Origin: Burkholderia ubonensis
GTDB lineage: Bacteria; Pseudomonadota; Gammaproteobacteria; Burkholderiales; Burkholderiaceae
NCBI RefSeq assembly: GCF_902833085.1
Contig: NZ_CADFEB010000006.1
Location: forward strand, 124,001 to 188,000
Direction: 5' to 3'
Length of the DNA: 64,000 nucleotides
Below are positions 1-7,633 of the stretch, in pieces. Under the pieces are notes generated by a model. It saw nothing but the letters and a program-made list of their open reading frames with translations. It did not search any database and was not told the origin of the DNA. The position numbers were made by a program, and so were the translations under genes. Within the stretch, counting starts at the first letter, position 1. Each line of letters starts with the position of its first letter.

Positions 1-387
1 TGTTGGCCCCTCGATGCAGCGCCCGATTGCCGAGGCCGTTGAACCTGCCGCCGTGAACGCCTGTGCCGCCGATGACAAGCGTGACGCGGCGCCGGTTCGT
101 GCTCCCGACCCACGCGGCGGGCGCGGCCGCCGCGTCCGCTTCGGCGACGCGATACCCGACGCACCCGCCCGCGCAGCGACAGGCGCGATCGCGATCAGCT
201 TCGCCGTCGTGTCGCGCAAGCATTGGCCCCGCTGAGCGCCGGCGCGTCGCATCCGTTCGTGACGGAAGCGGTATAGTGTGTCGGCCGTCGCCGTTTGCTC
301 CAGAGCAAACGCATTGTGATGGCCGGCAGGAGGCAGCACTGTGCTCCTGACGCGAGCCTCGTTTACGACCTCTGCCGCACGAAACCG
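1..387. other. Left-edge stretch without a supportable gene
   Basis: Several frames are open on both strands in the first 240 bases, as expected at this G+C, and none has a recognisable domain or a convincing start. A minus-strand frame runs open from an ATG at 218 off the left edge and could be the start of a truncated gene, but nothing confirms it. From 290 to 350 there are two dyads ahead of the small regulator at 388: a 20-base palindrome (292-311) and the 11-base palindrome AGCACTGTGCT (335-345). Confidence 0.4.
292..311. promoter_or_regulatory. Perfect 9+9 palindrome, candidate operator
   Basis: The sequence CGTTTGCTCCAGAGCAAACG is a perfect inverted repeat of nine-base arms around a two-base centre. 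It lies 77 bases upstream of the winged-helix gene at 388. A TATAGT hexamer at about 272-277 could be a -10 box. The arm length and symmetry fit a homodimeric regulator site, possibly for the product of the gene itself. That link is inference; the site could also form a transcript hairpin. Confidence 0.4.
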
Positions 388-663
388 ATGACCACCGCAT
401 CACACGAAGACGACCTCGATCCCGCCCTTGTCGCGACCCTCGCGACGCTGCACGAAGCCGCCAACGATCCGGCCGGCAAGCCGTGGTCGCTGCCGAAGCT
501 CGCGAAGCGCGCGCAGTTGCCGATGAGCACGCTGCGCCGCATGCTGACGCAGCTCGATGCCGGTGGCCTGACCACGACCACCTTGCGTGAAGACGGCACG
601 GGCAGCGCGGCGCTGACCGACGAAGGGCGCGCGCTGTGCGCGCAGCTCTTCGATGCGACGTAA
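388..663 (+). CDS. Small winged-helix (MarR/IclR-like) DNA-binding protein
   Basis: This 91-residue protein consists almost entirely of one helix-turn-helix domain. Residues 25-70 contain a clear motif (LPKLAKRAQLPMSTLRRMLTQ) followed by a wing ending in ALTDEGRALC, as in MarR or IclR N-terminal domains. There is no effector domain, so it is shorter than usual for these families. The ATG at 388 is chosen because upstream in-frame starts would run through the palindromes at 292-345. It converges with the outer-membrane protein gene at 718, and a hairpin terminator lies between them. The target is unknown. Confidence 0.7.
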   Translation: MTTASHEDDLDPALVATLATLHEAANDPAGKPWSLPKLAKRAQLPMSTLRRMLTQLDAGGLTTTTLREDGTGSAALTDEGRALCAQLFDAT

Positions 664-693
664 AAAAGGCGGGCCGCCCAAGCAGCCCGCCTT
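661..693 (-). terminator. Intrinsic terminator of the minus-strand gene at 718
   Basis: A nine-base-pair stem AAGGCGGGC / GCCCGCCTT (666-674 with 685-693) has a run of A on its left side. This reads as a U-tract in minus-strand RNA, so the structure ends transcripts coming from 718-1461. It may act weakly for the plus-strand gene too. Confidence 0.75.
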
Positions 694-717
694 CGGTTGC
701 CGCGAATCCGCGGCGCC

Positions 718-1461
718 TTACCACCGTGCCGTGATCCCGCCCATCACCGAATGGTCGTAAGTCTGGTCGTTCAAGCCGCGGCGATACCCGACGTCGAGAT
801 CGAGCCAGCGTTTCGGCGAATAGATCGCGCCCGCGATCACGAACGCCGGATTCGCGCCGGCGCCGGCCTCGGCATTGCGTGACATCCCGACGTCGGCGAC
901 CAGCTGCAGCTTGTCCGTCGCGCGGTAGATCGCCGCGCCGGAAACCTGCCAGATCGACGTCAGCTGGTCCTGCCGGTTCGGCTGGTACGCGATCCCCGCA
1001 TTCGCCAGGAACGACACCTTCGCGACGTCGGCCTGCGCGAGCAGCGTCGCGCCGGCGCCGACGCGTCCGGTCCCGAGCCCGCGCCGGTCGTTGCCGGTCG
1101 GCATCGTCACCCTGGGCTTGAGCGCGACACTGAACGGTCCGTGCTCGACAAACCGCCATTTCATCCCGATCTCGACGTCGCCGAACCCCGCCCCGTTCTC
1201 GTCCGACCGCGTCTGCACGTGCGTATAGGGCGCGTTGACGTACAGGTCGACGTGCTCGCCGAAGCCGCGCGTCAGCGTCGCGTTCCACAGCCCGTGCCGC
1301 CCGGTCTCTTCCTGTTTCGACGTTTCCTCGGCGTTCAGTTCCAGTTGCCAGTTCGCGTCGCCCTGCGTGCCCGTATCGTCGCTGACGAGCGGATGGGTCG
1401 CGTATGCGCCGGACGGCGCGAAGAGGGCGCTCGCGACCGCGAGCGGAAGCATTCTTTTCAT
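718..1461 (-). CDS. Outer-membrane beta-barrel protein of the phenol meta-pathway-associated transporter type
   Basis: This 247-residue protein has a Sec signal peptide (MKRMLPLAVASALFAPSGAYA) and a mature part of alternating short strands ending in aromatic residues. It finishes in GGITARW, with a C-terminal aromatic typical of outer-membrane barrels. The general look (SDDTGTQGDANWQLE start, internal KPRVTMPTGN) matches the family once named for phenol meta-degradation outer-membrane proteins, whose substrates are mostly unknown. The ATG at 1461 has an AGGAGATG ribosome site just upstream; a longer in-frame start is not supported. It follows mgtA on the same strand with a strong hairpin between them, so co-transcription is uncertain. 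Confidence 0.7.
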   Translation of the reverse strand: MKRMLPLAVASALFAPSGAYATHPLVSDDTGTQGDANWQLELNAEETSKQEETGRHGLWNATLTRGFGEHVDLYVNAPYTHVQTRSDENGAGFGDVEIGMKWRFVEHGPFSVALKPRVTMPTGNDRRGLGTGRVGAGATLLAQADVAKVSFLANAGIAYQPNRQDQLTSIWQVSGAAIYRATDKLQLVADVGMSRNAEAGAGANPAFVIAGAIYSPKRWLDLDVGYRRGLNDQTYDHSVMGGITARW

Positions 1462-1486
1462 CACATCTCCTGGAATGCGTTGCGCG

Positions 1487-1519
1487 CGGCGGACCCGCGC
1501 ATAGCGTGCGGGTCCGCCG
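1487..1519. repeat. Strong hairpin between mgtA and the outer-membrane gene
   Basis: Twelve-base perfect arms (1487-1498 and 1508-1519, core GCGGACCCGC / GCGGGTCCGC) enclose a nine-base loop. No U-tract follows on either strand. It may be a transcript-processing or attenuation stem between mgtA and the gene at 718, or an imperfect terminator of mgtA. Confidence 0.6.
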
Positions 1520-1537
1520 ATGTTCAAGCGCAAGGAA

Positions 1538-4300
1538 TCAGAACCACTGCTTGTAGCGGCGCACGTAGATCGTCTTGACCGTCTGCGCGAGCAGGATGTA
1601 GCCGACCATCGTGGCCGCGAGCCACAGCCAGTAGCTGCCGGGCAGATGCATGAAGCCGAGCGCGTCCGCGAACGGCGAGAACGGCAGCCAGCAGCCGATC
1701 GCGATCGCGGTGATCGTCGACAGCAGCACCGGCAGCGCGGCCGTGCTCTGCAGGAACGGAATCTTCTGCGTGCGCAGCAGGTGCACGACGAGCGTCTGCG
1801 ACACGAGGCTCTCGATGAACCAGCCGGAATTCATCACGATCTGGCCGCTCGTGCCGCCATGCAGGTGATACAGCGCGCCCGCGCCGAACACGGTCCACAT
1901 CAGCAGGTACGTGGTGATGTCGAACACCGACGACGTCGGCCCGACCCACAGCATGAAGCGCTTGATGTTGCCGGCTTCCCACTTGCGCGGCTTCTTCAGG
2001 AACTCGGGGTCCATCCTGTCCCACGGCAGCAGCATCTGCGACGTGTCGTAGACGAGGTTCAGCACCAGCAGCTGGGTCGCGAGCATCGGCTCCCATGGCA
2101 GGAACGCGCTGGCGACGAGCACCGAGAACACGTTGCCGAAGTTCGAGCTGGCCGTCATGTTCAGGTACTTGAGAATGTTGCCGAACGTTTCGCGGCCCTT
2201 GATCACGCCTTCCTCGAGCACCATCAGGCTCTTCTCGAGCAGGATGATGTCGGCGGTTTCCTTCGCGATGTCCGCGCCGCTGTCGACCGAGATGCCGACG
2301 TCGGCATCTCGCAGCGCGGGCGCGTCGTTGATGCCGTCGCCGAGGAAGCCGACGGTGTGGCCGTTCGCCTGCAGCGCCGTGACGATGCGCGCCTTCTGCA
2401 GCGGCGTGAGCTTCGCGAACACGGTCGTGCGTTCGACGACCTGCGCGAGCGTCGCGTCGTCGAGCGCGTCGACCTCGGTGCCGAGCACCGGCTTGCCGGG
2501 TTCGAGGCCGACCTGGCGGCAGACCTTCATCGTGACGGTCGGGTTGTCGCCGGTCAGCACCTTCACGGCAACGCCGTTCTCGCGCAGCGCGGCGAGCGCG
2601 GGCGCGGCCGATTCCTTCGGCGGATCGAGGAAGGTCAGGAAGCCGCGCACGACGAGGTCGCGCTCGTCGGCGGTGCGGTATTGCTCGCGCTCGTCGCCGC
2701 GCGGGATCGCGCGGGTGGCCAGCACCAGCACGCGGAAACCGTCCTCGTTGTACGCGTTCGCCTGTTCGAGCAGCCGCTTGCGGGCGACGAAGTCGAGCGG
2801 CCGCACGCCGTCCTCATCCTGCACGTGGGTCGACACGGCGAGCATTTCCTCGACGGCGCCCTTGCAGATCAGCGTGTGCGTGCCGCGCGTGTCCTCGACG
2901 ACGACCGACAGGCGGCGCCGCACGAAATCGAACGGCAGCTCGTCGATCTTCTTGTAGCCCTGCGGCTTCACGCGCTCGCCGATCTCGTTCGCGCGATTGA
3001 CGACGGCGATGTCGATCAGGTTCTTCTGGCCGCTCTGGTGGAAGCTGTTCAGCCAGCCGAGCCGCAGGATCTCCTCGTTCTTGTGGCCGGACAGGTCGAG
3101 ATGGTGCTCGAGGATGATCTTGTCCTGCGTGAGCGTGCCGGTCTTGTCGGTGCAGAGCACGTCCATCGCGCCGAAGTTCTGCACGGAGTTCAGGCGCTTG
3201 ACGACGACCTTGCGGCGCGCCATCGCGACCGCGCCGCGCGCGAGGTTCGCGCTGACGATCATCGGCAGCATTTCGGGCGTCAGGCCGACGGCCACCGCGA
3301 GCGCGAAGGTGAGGGCGCTCAGCCAGTCGCCCTTGGTGAGCCCGTTGATCATGAACACGATCGGCACCATCACGAACATGAACTTGATCAGCAGCCAGCT
3401 CACGCTCGCGACGCCGCGGTCGAAGCTGGTTTCGATGCGCTTGTGGCTGACGACGTTGCGCGCGAGCGACCCGAAGTAGGTGTCCTCGCCGGTCGCGACG
3501 ACGACCGCCGTCGCGGTGCCGCTCACGACGTTGGTGCCCATGAAGCAGACGTTGCCAAGGTCGAGCAGCGACTGCGATGCGTCGTTCGCGGCGGCGTGGC
3601 CCGCTTCGGCCGACTTGCCGGCGACCGCGCCGAGCGTGTCGTATTTCTCGACGGGCAGCGCTTCGCCGGTCAGCACGGCCTGGCTGATGAACAGGTCGCG
3701 GGACGTGATCAGGCGCACGTCGGCCGGGATCATGTCGCCGGCCGACAGGTGCACGATGTCGCCGACTACGACCTCGCGCATCGGAATGTCGCGCCGCGCA
3801 GGCTCGCTGGTGTCGGTCACCGCGCGCTGCACGGTCGCGGTCGTGCGCACCATCGCCTTCAGCTTCTCGGCGGCGCGCAGCGAGCGGAATTCCTGCACGA
3901 AGCGCAGCAGCGCGCTGATCGTCACCATCGTCAGCAGGATCGTCATGCCGACGTAGTCGCGATCGTCGGGCGCCGCGAACCAGACGTCGGTGCAGAAGCT
4001 GATCGCGGCGAGCACCAGCAGCACGTAGACGAAGGGATTGTGGAAGGACATCAGCAGCTGGCGGGTCCAGTGCGGCGGCTTGTCGTGCGCGATCTCGTTC
4101 GCGCCGTCGAGTTGCAGGCGGTCGGCGGCCTGGTCGTAGGTGAGGCCGCGTGTGCTGGTGCGCAGTGCCTTCAGCGTGTCCTCGAGCGGGCGGGCCGCTT
4201 CCTGCGCGGCGCGCATGATTCGCGGTTCGGCCGTCCGGCCGGCGCCGCCGGTCTTGATGAAACCGCGTTGTTTCTTGTGTGATGGGTTGCGTTGCGTCAT
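1538..4300 (-). CDS. mgtA: Magnesium-translocating P-type ATPase
   Basis: MgtA-type P3B ATPases import Mg2+ across the inner membrane at the cost of ATP. The 920-residue product has the expected order: cytoplasmic N-terminus, TM1-2, actuator domain with LTGEALPVEKY, the TM4 motif TPEMLP, the phosphorylated Asp in DKTGTLTQDK (about residue 385), the hinge GDGINDAPALRDADVG, and C-terminal membrane segments. It is slightly longer than the roughly 900-residue enteric enzyme. The ATG at 4300 is preferred over 4318 because AAGGAG stands seven bases ahead of it. A 52-codon ORF with its own ribosome site and a GC stem lie just upstream, which suggests leader-mediated control. No PhoPQ box or known Mg2+ riboswitch was recognised. 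Confidence 0.95.
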   Translation of the reverse strand: MTQRNPSHKKQRGFIKTGGAGRTAEPRIMRAAQEAARPLEDTLKALRTSTRGLTYDQAADRLQLDGANEIAHDKPPHWTRQLLMSFHNPFVYVLLVLAAISFCTDVWFAAPDDRDYVGMTILLTMVTISALLRFVQEFRSLRAAEKLKAMVRTTATVQRAVTDTSEPARRDIPMREVVVGDIVHLSAGDMIPADVRLITSRDLFISQAVLTGEALPVEKYDTLGAVAGKSAEAGHAAANDASQSLLDLGNVCFMGTNVVSGTATAVVVATGEDTYFGSLARNVVSHKRIETSFDRGVASVSWLLIKFMFVMVPIVFMINGLTKGDWLSALTFALAVAVGLTPEMLPMIVSANLARGAVAMARRKVVVKRLNSVQNFGAMDVLCTDKTGTLTQDKIILEHHLDLSGHKNEEILRLGWLNSFHQSGQKNLIDIAVVNRANEIGERVKPQGYKKIDELPFDFVRRRLSVVVEDTRGTHTLICKGAVEEMLAVSTHVQDEDGVRPLDFVARKRLLEQANAYNEDGFRVLVLATRAIPRGDEREQYRTADERDLVVRGFLTFLDPPKESAAPALAALRENGVAVKVLTGDNPTVTMKVCRQVGLEPGKPVLGTEVDALDDATLAQVVERTTVFAKLTPLQKARIVTALQANGHTVGFLGDGINDAPALRDADVGISVDSGADIAKETADIILLEKSLMVLEEGVIKGRETFGNILKYLNMTASSNFGNVFSVLVASAFLPWEPMLATQLLVLNLVYDTSQMLLPWDRMDPEFLKKPRKWEAGNIKRFMLWVGPTSSVFDITTYLLMWTVFGAGALYHLHGGTSGQIVMNSGWFIESLVSQTLVVHLLRTQKIPFLQSTAALPVLLSTITAIAIGCWLPFSPFADALGFMHLPGSYWLWLAATMVGYILLAQTVKTIYVRRYKQWF

Positions 4301-4328
4301 GTGTCGCTCCTTGCGCACGAGGCGGCGG

Positions 4329-4367
4329 GCGGGGAGCGCACGTTATCGACGAACGAACGCTCCCCGC
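4329..4367 (-). promoter_or_regulatory. GC stem spanning the stop of the mgtA leader ORF
   Basis: Perfect ten-base arms GCGGGGAGCG (4329-4338) and CGCTCCCCGC (4358-4367) enclose 19 bases that include the TAA stop of the upstream ORF (4343-4345). It lies about 30 bases before the mgtA ATG. A ribosome stalled or terminating on the small ORF would overlap this stem, the arrangement expected of translation-dependent attenuation. No U-run follows, so a Rho-type or translational mechanism is more likely than intrinsic termination. Confidence 0.5.
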
Positions 4368-4501
4368 CGCGTCGCGTCAGGCGCGATCGGCTGTTGATCG
4401 GTGATGAGGGAGCCGCTCGCCGGCGCGCGATGCGCGATCGGACCTGCCGCGCGCATGGCCGCACCGGCGAGCGGTAATCGACTACTGTCGTCGGAATTCA
4501 T
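4343..4501 (-). CDS. Candidate 52-residue leader peptide of mgtA
   Basis: The ORF starts with ATG at 4501 behind AGGAG at a six-base spacing, which is better than many real genes here, and ends with TAA at 4343, 42 bases before mgtA. The product starts MNSDDSSRLP and contains five prolines, including QQPIAPDA near the end, and an Arg-rich tail (TRRGAFVRR). It has no signal peptide or domain. In Enterobacteria, mgtA is controlled by short leader ORFs (mgtL, mgtP) read through proline or acidic codons. This ORF is longer than those, and the functional parallel is inference. It could instead be a chance ORF. Confidence 0.5.
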   Translation of the reverse strand: MNSDDSSRLPLAGAAMRAAGPIAHRAPASGSLITDQQPIAPDATRRGAFVRR

Positions 4502-4907
4502 CTGCACTCCTGTCGGTTGGCGGTCGGCGGCGCGGGCGGTCGATGGCGGTGCGTGCGTGACGGCACGCACGCCGGACGGCGCGCGAACGGAATGCGCACG
4601 CAGCAGCGCTGCGCGCGGGACGAGCGTGCGCGACCACGCGAGCGGTCACGTATCGTTCAAAAAAATTCGGCGGGAATCTGGCCGGTCAGGCCGGAAGGAC
4701 GCCGCATCCTGCTTCCCGGGATGCGGCAGAAGACGAGGCTCTGCGCAGTTTCCTCAGGCGGCAGTCATGTTGGTCAAGGACCAACTACAACTCGCATCGG
4801 TGTTCACAGAACACTCCATGTGTTTAGACGGGGGCGATGGTAAAGGGCCGCAGTGCGAAGCGTCAACCCTTTCGTAGGACTTTTTTTCCGCCCGCGTCGG
4901 CTTCGCG
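4502..4907. other. Long upstream region of mgtA with several small hairpins
   Basis: This 400-base stretch between mgtA and the cupin gene (both minus strand) has no convincing gene. It holds a nine-base-pair hairpin GCCGCATCC / GGATGCGGC (4701-4709 with 4719-4727), the short dyads TTGGTC-AAG-GACCAA and GTGTTC-ACA-GAACAC further up, and an AT-rich patch near 4660-4670. It probably holds the mgtA promoter and part of a structured leader. No known riboswitch class was recognised. Confidence 0.5.
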
Positions 4908-5324
4908 TCATGCGTCGGCGGCCGGATCGTAAGGCTGCACCGTTTCCTGCTCGCCGGGCGCGTTGCGCGCGATGACCGCGCGCACGGCGGTCGTGTCGCT
5001 CAGGTTGAACGCCTGATGCGGGACGCCAGGCGGTATGAACAGGAACTCGCCGGCCCCGGTGACGATCGAGCGGCGCAGCCCCGGGCCATAGCGTGTTTCG
5101 ACGCGTCCTTCGAGCACGTAGACGGCGGTCTCGAAGCCGACGTGCGTATGCGCGGTCGCGTGTCCGCCGGGCGGGATCACGACGATGTGCATCGACAGCC
5201 CGGTCGCGCCCGCGGTTTGCGCGGAAATGCCGACGAAATAGGGCAGGCGCTGGGCCGTGTCGATCTTCCGGTCGGGGCGGACCGCGACGAGCGGCGCATC
5301 CGCGTGATGGCTGGCTGGGGACAT
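4908..5324 (-). CDS. Single-domain cupin protein
   Basis: The 138-residue protein is one cupin barrel. Motif 1 is PGGHATAHTHVGFETAVYVLEG (about residues 52-73), with the His pair and Glu that normally bind metal. Motif 2 is FIPPGVPHQAFN (about 95-106), with the third His. Such small cupins act as dioxygenases, isomerases or ligand sensors, and the sequence does not say which. The ATG at 5324 follows AAGGAGCGCCC. It is separated from mgtA by 400 bases of regulatory sequence and is probably transcribed alone. Confidence 0.8.
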   Translation of the reverse strand: MSPASHHADAPLVAVRPDRKIDTAQRLPYFVGISAQTAGATGLSMHIVVIPPGGHATAHTHVGFETAVYVLEGRVETRYGPGLRRSIVTGAGEFLFIPPGVPHQAFNLSDTTAVRAVIARNAPGEQETVQPYDPAADA

Positions 5325-5442
5325 GGGCGCTCCTTCGAATGGCCCGAACGCTGCGCCGGCGACGAAACCGCGACGCGCCTGGCGGCGCGCACGGCGTTAC
5401 GCGGCGCGTCAGATCGATTCTAGGTCACGCGGCGCGCGCCGG

Positions 5443-5479
5443 AAACGAAACGGGCCTTCGGCATGCCGCCGAAGGCCCG
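5443..5479 (-). terminator. Intrinsic terminator of the subtilase gene
   Basis: A perfect twelve-base-pair stem CGGGCCTTCGGC / GCCGAAGGCCCG (5451-5462 with 5468-5479) has a five-base loop. Its left flank GAAACGAAA reads as a U-rich tail on the minus strand, placing it 29 bases beyond the stop of the gene at 5508. Confidence 0.8.
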
Positions 5480-5507
5480 CCCACGGCCGCGTCGCCGACG
5501 AAGCGCG

Positions 5508-7127
5508 TTACAGCGCCGCCGCCGCTACCGCGGCGCCCGCATCGAGGATGCCCGAACCGGCGGGCATCGCCGAGCACGACGTGCCGGCCGCGAATTTCGC
5601 CGCACGCGCGCCGCCTTGCAGCTTCTGCTGGATCTGGGCCGGCGTGAGGTTGCCGTTCACGGAGAGCATCAGCGCTGCGACGCCCGCCACCTGCGGCGCC
5701 GCGAGGCTCGTGCCGTCCGCGAGGCCGTAGGTGTCCGTGTCGGGCGTGGTCTTGCCGCTGTTCGACGTCGACAGGATGTTGACGCCGGGCGCGCTCAGCG
5801 CGACGTCGCTGCCGAAGTTGCTGAAGGACGCCCGCCGGCCGGTCGCGTCGGTCGCGGCGACGGCGATCACGCCGCGGCAGTTCGCGGGCTGGTCGAACGC
5901 CGTCGAGAGCCCGTCGTTGCCGGCCGCGACGACGACGGTCACGCCCCGCGCGGTCACGTCGTCGATCGCCTGCTGGAACGTCTGGCTGCACGCGCCGGTG
6001 CCGCCGAGGCTCAGGTTGATGACCTTCGCCGGGTTCGTGTTCGTCGGTACGCCGCTGACCGAAATGCCGGCCGCCCAGCGCATCGCGTCCGCGATGTCGC
6101 TCGTCACGCCGCCGCACTTGCCGAGCACGCGCACCGGCAGGACCTTGCCGAGCCACGACACGCCGGCGATGCCCGTGCTGTTGTTTGCGACGGCGCCGAT
6201 CAGGCCCGCGACGCGGGTGCCGTGCCAACTGCTGTCGCTCGGGCTGCTCGCGCAGTGATAGAACGGGCCGCTTGCGTTGTCGAGCTCCTGCTGCGTGACC
6301 CAGTCGCCCGGATCGGTCGCGTCCGGGCTGCGCCCCTGGCCGTTGTTGCTCGTGTTGACGTTGGTGATGAAGTTGTAGCCCCCCACCAGGTTGGACGCGA
6401 GATCCCCGTGCGGACGGTAGCCGGTGTCGAGCACGGCGGTCACGACGGTCGGCGAGCCCTTGGTGCGGGTCCAGGCGGCGGGCAGGTTGATGCCGGCCGT
6501 CGGATCGGTGGCATACCACTGCTGGCTGAATAGCGGATCGGTCGGCGTGTCGCGCACGCCCATCCGGCTGTCCGGCTCCGCGTAGTCGACGTCGGCATCG
6601 GCGGCGAAGACCTGCGCGAGCGCCGCCGCGTCGGCGGCGCTGACGGACTGACCGAGCGACAGCACGGCCGCGCCGCTCGCCATCGCCCGCTCGACCTGCA
6701 CGTTCAGCTGCGAGTGGCCGGTCGTGCTCGCGAACGCGCGCGCGCTGCCGGTCGGCGCGACCCATTGGGTCATCGCCCGCTGGATCACGGCGTCGAACCG
6801 CGACGCGGCGTTGGTGGCCGCCATCGCGCGTGTGGCGGTCGACGCTTTCAGCTTGACGATCAGGTGGTCGACCGGCGGCGCGTTCGCCGCGATTGCCTGT
6901 TGCACCATCTGCGTGGACGCCTGCTGCGCGGCGCATGCGGCGTTGTTGGGCGACGACGGCGCGGGCGCCGGGGCGGGAGCCGGCGCGGCCGCGGAAGGCG
7001 CCGGGCTGCTGTCGCCGCCGCCGCCGCAACCGGCGAGCGGCAGCAGGGCCGCCGCGGACAGCATGCCGGCGAGGGCGCGTGCGTGCGTGAATCGGGCCAC
7101 GGCGGGAGTGAAACGTTTGGCTCTCAT
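5508..7127 (-). CDS. Lipoprotein subtilisin-like serine protease (peptidase S8)
   Basis: This 539-residue secreted protease has a type II signal with lipobox LAGC (Cys34), so it should be lipid-anchored. An Ala-Pro linker (43-60) follows, then a propeptide-like region (about 86-186) with DHLIVKLK resembling inhibitor I9 propeptides, and the S8 catalytic domain. The triad is visible: Asp234 in AVLDTGYRPHGD, His302 in HGTRVAGLIGA and Ser474 in GTSLAAPQVAG, with oxyanion Asn404 in AAGND. There is no C-terminal P domain or autotransporter barrel. The ATG at 7127 gives the signal peptide directly and has AGAGGA upstream; longer in-frame starts add an unlikely Arg-rich leader. It ends in a strong terminator. 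Confidence 0.9.
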   Translation of the reverse strand: MRAKRFTPAVARFTHARALAGMLSAAALLPLAGCGGGGDSSPAPSAAAPAPAPAPAPSSPNNAACAAQQASTQMVQQAIAANAPPVDHLIVKLKASTATRAMAATNAASRFDAVIQRAMTQWVAPTGSARAFASTTGHSQLNVQVERAMASGAAVLSLGQSVSAADAAALAQVFAADADVDYAEPDSRMGVRDTPTDPLFSQQWYATDPTAGINLPAAWTRTKGSPTVVTAVLDTGYRPHGDLASNLVGGYNFITNVNTSNNGQGRSPDATDPGDWVTQQELDNASGPFYHCASSPSDSSWHGTRVAGLIGAVANNSTGIAGVSWLGKVLPVRVLGKCGGVTSDIADAMRWAAGISVSGVPTNTNPAKVINLSLGGTGACSQTFQQAIDDVTARGVTVVVAAGNDGLSTAFDQPANCRGVIAVAATDATGRRASFSNFGSDVALSAPGVNILSTSNSGKTTPDTDTYGLADGTSLAAPQVAGVAALMLSVNGNLTPAQIQQKLQGGARAAKFAAGTSCSAMPAGSGILDAGAAVAAAAL

Positions 7128-7633
7128 GTTGGTTGTTCCTCTTTGGTAGCCGGTGTGCCGACAGTGGCGGTCGGCCGGTGGCTGCCCGGTCGCCGCCGCG
7201 TTTTCGCGGCGGCGTTCGGCAAACAGCCGGCCTTTCTCGTTGTTCTTGGGGCGGCCAGCGAGGGTTGCTGCGGCGCGCCACGCATTGGGTAACGGCCGGC
7301 GTGGGCGCTTCTTGAGCGGTTTCAAAAGAAAACATGACGGTCGCGCAAACGATAGCGTTGCTGCGCACCCGCACGAACGGGCGTTTCGAACGGGTGATCG
7401 TGCGCGACGGCCGGCGGCGGTGTCAGGCTGCGCGCAGCGGGGTCGGCACCCGGCATGCCGGCGCGGTGGTGCGGCGCTGCAGCAAGCCGGACGCATGGCC
7501 GCTGCGACGGTCCGGAAAAGGGGCCGGGCCGCGCTGTGCGCGATGGCCGGCCACCTTACGCTTTCCCTGATGCGGCGCGATTTTGTCGGGCGTACGATCG
7601 CAGTTCGTTCAACGATCCGTCAGGAGAACAGGC
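7128..7633. other. Divergent intergenic region, protease / amino-acid-binding protein
   Basis: About 500 bases separate the protease (minus) from the binding-protein gene (plus). Short open frames occur on both strands, but none has a ribosome site or recognisable product. An AT-richer patch at 7310-7345 is the most likely promoter zone. No clear operator was seen. Confidence 0.4.

Noticed and set aside
1520..4282. 920-codon plus-strand frame
   Set aside because: It is antisense to mgtA, without known domains and with the same shadow composition.
4502..4907. Mg2+ riboswitch (M-box type) ahead of mgtA
   Set aside because: The hairpins present do not match the M-box conserved core, and that class is mainly known from other phyla.
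7334..7570. 78-codon plus-strand frame in the divergent gap
   Set aside because: Arg-rich composition, no ribosome site and no recognisable motif.
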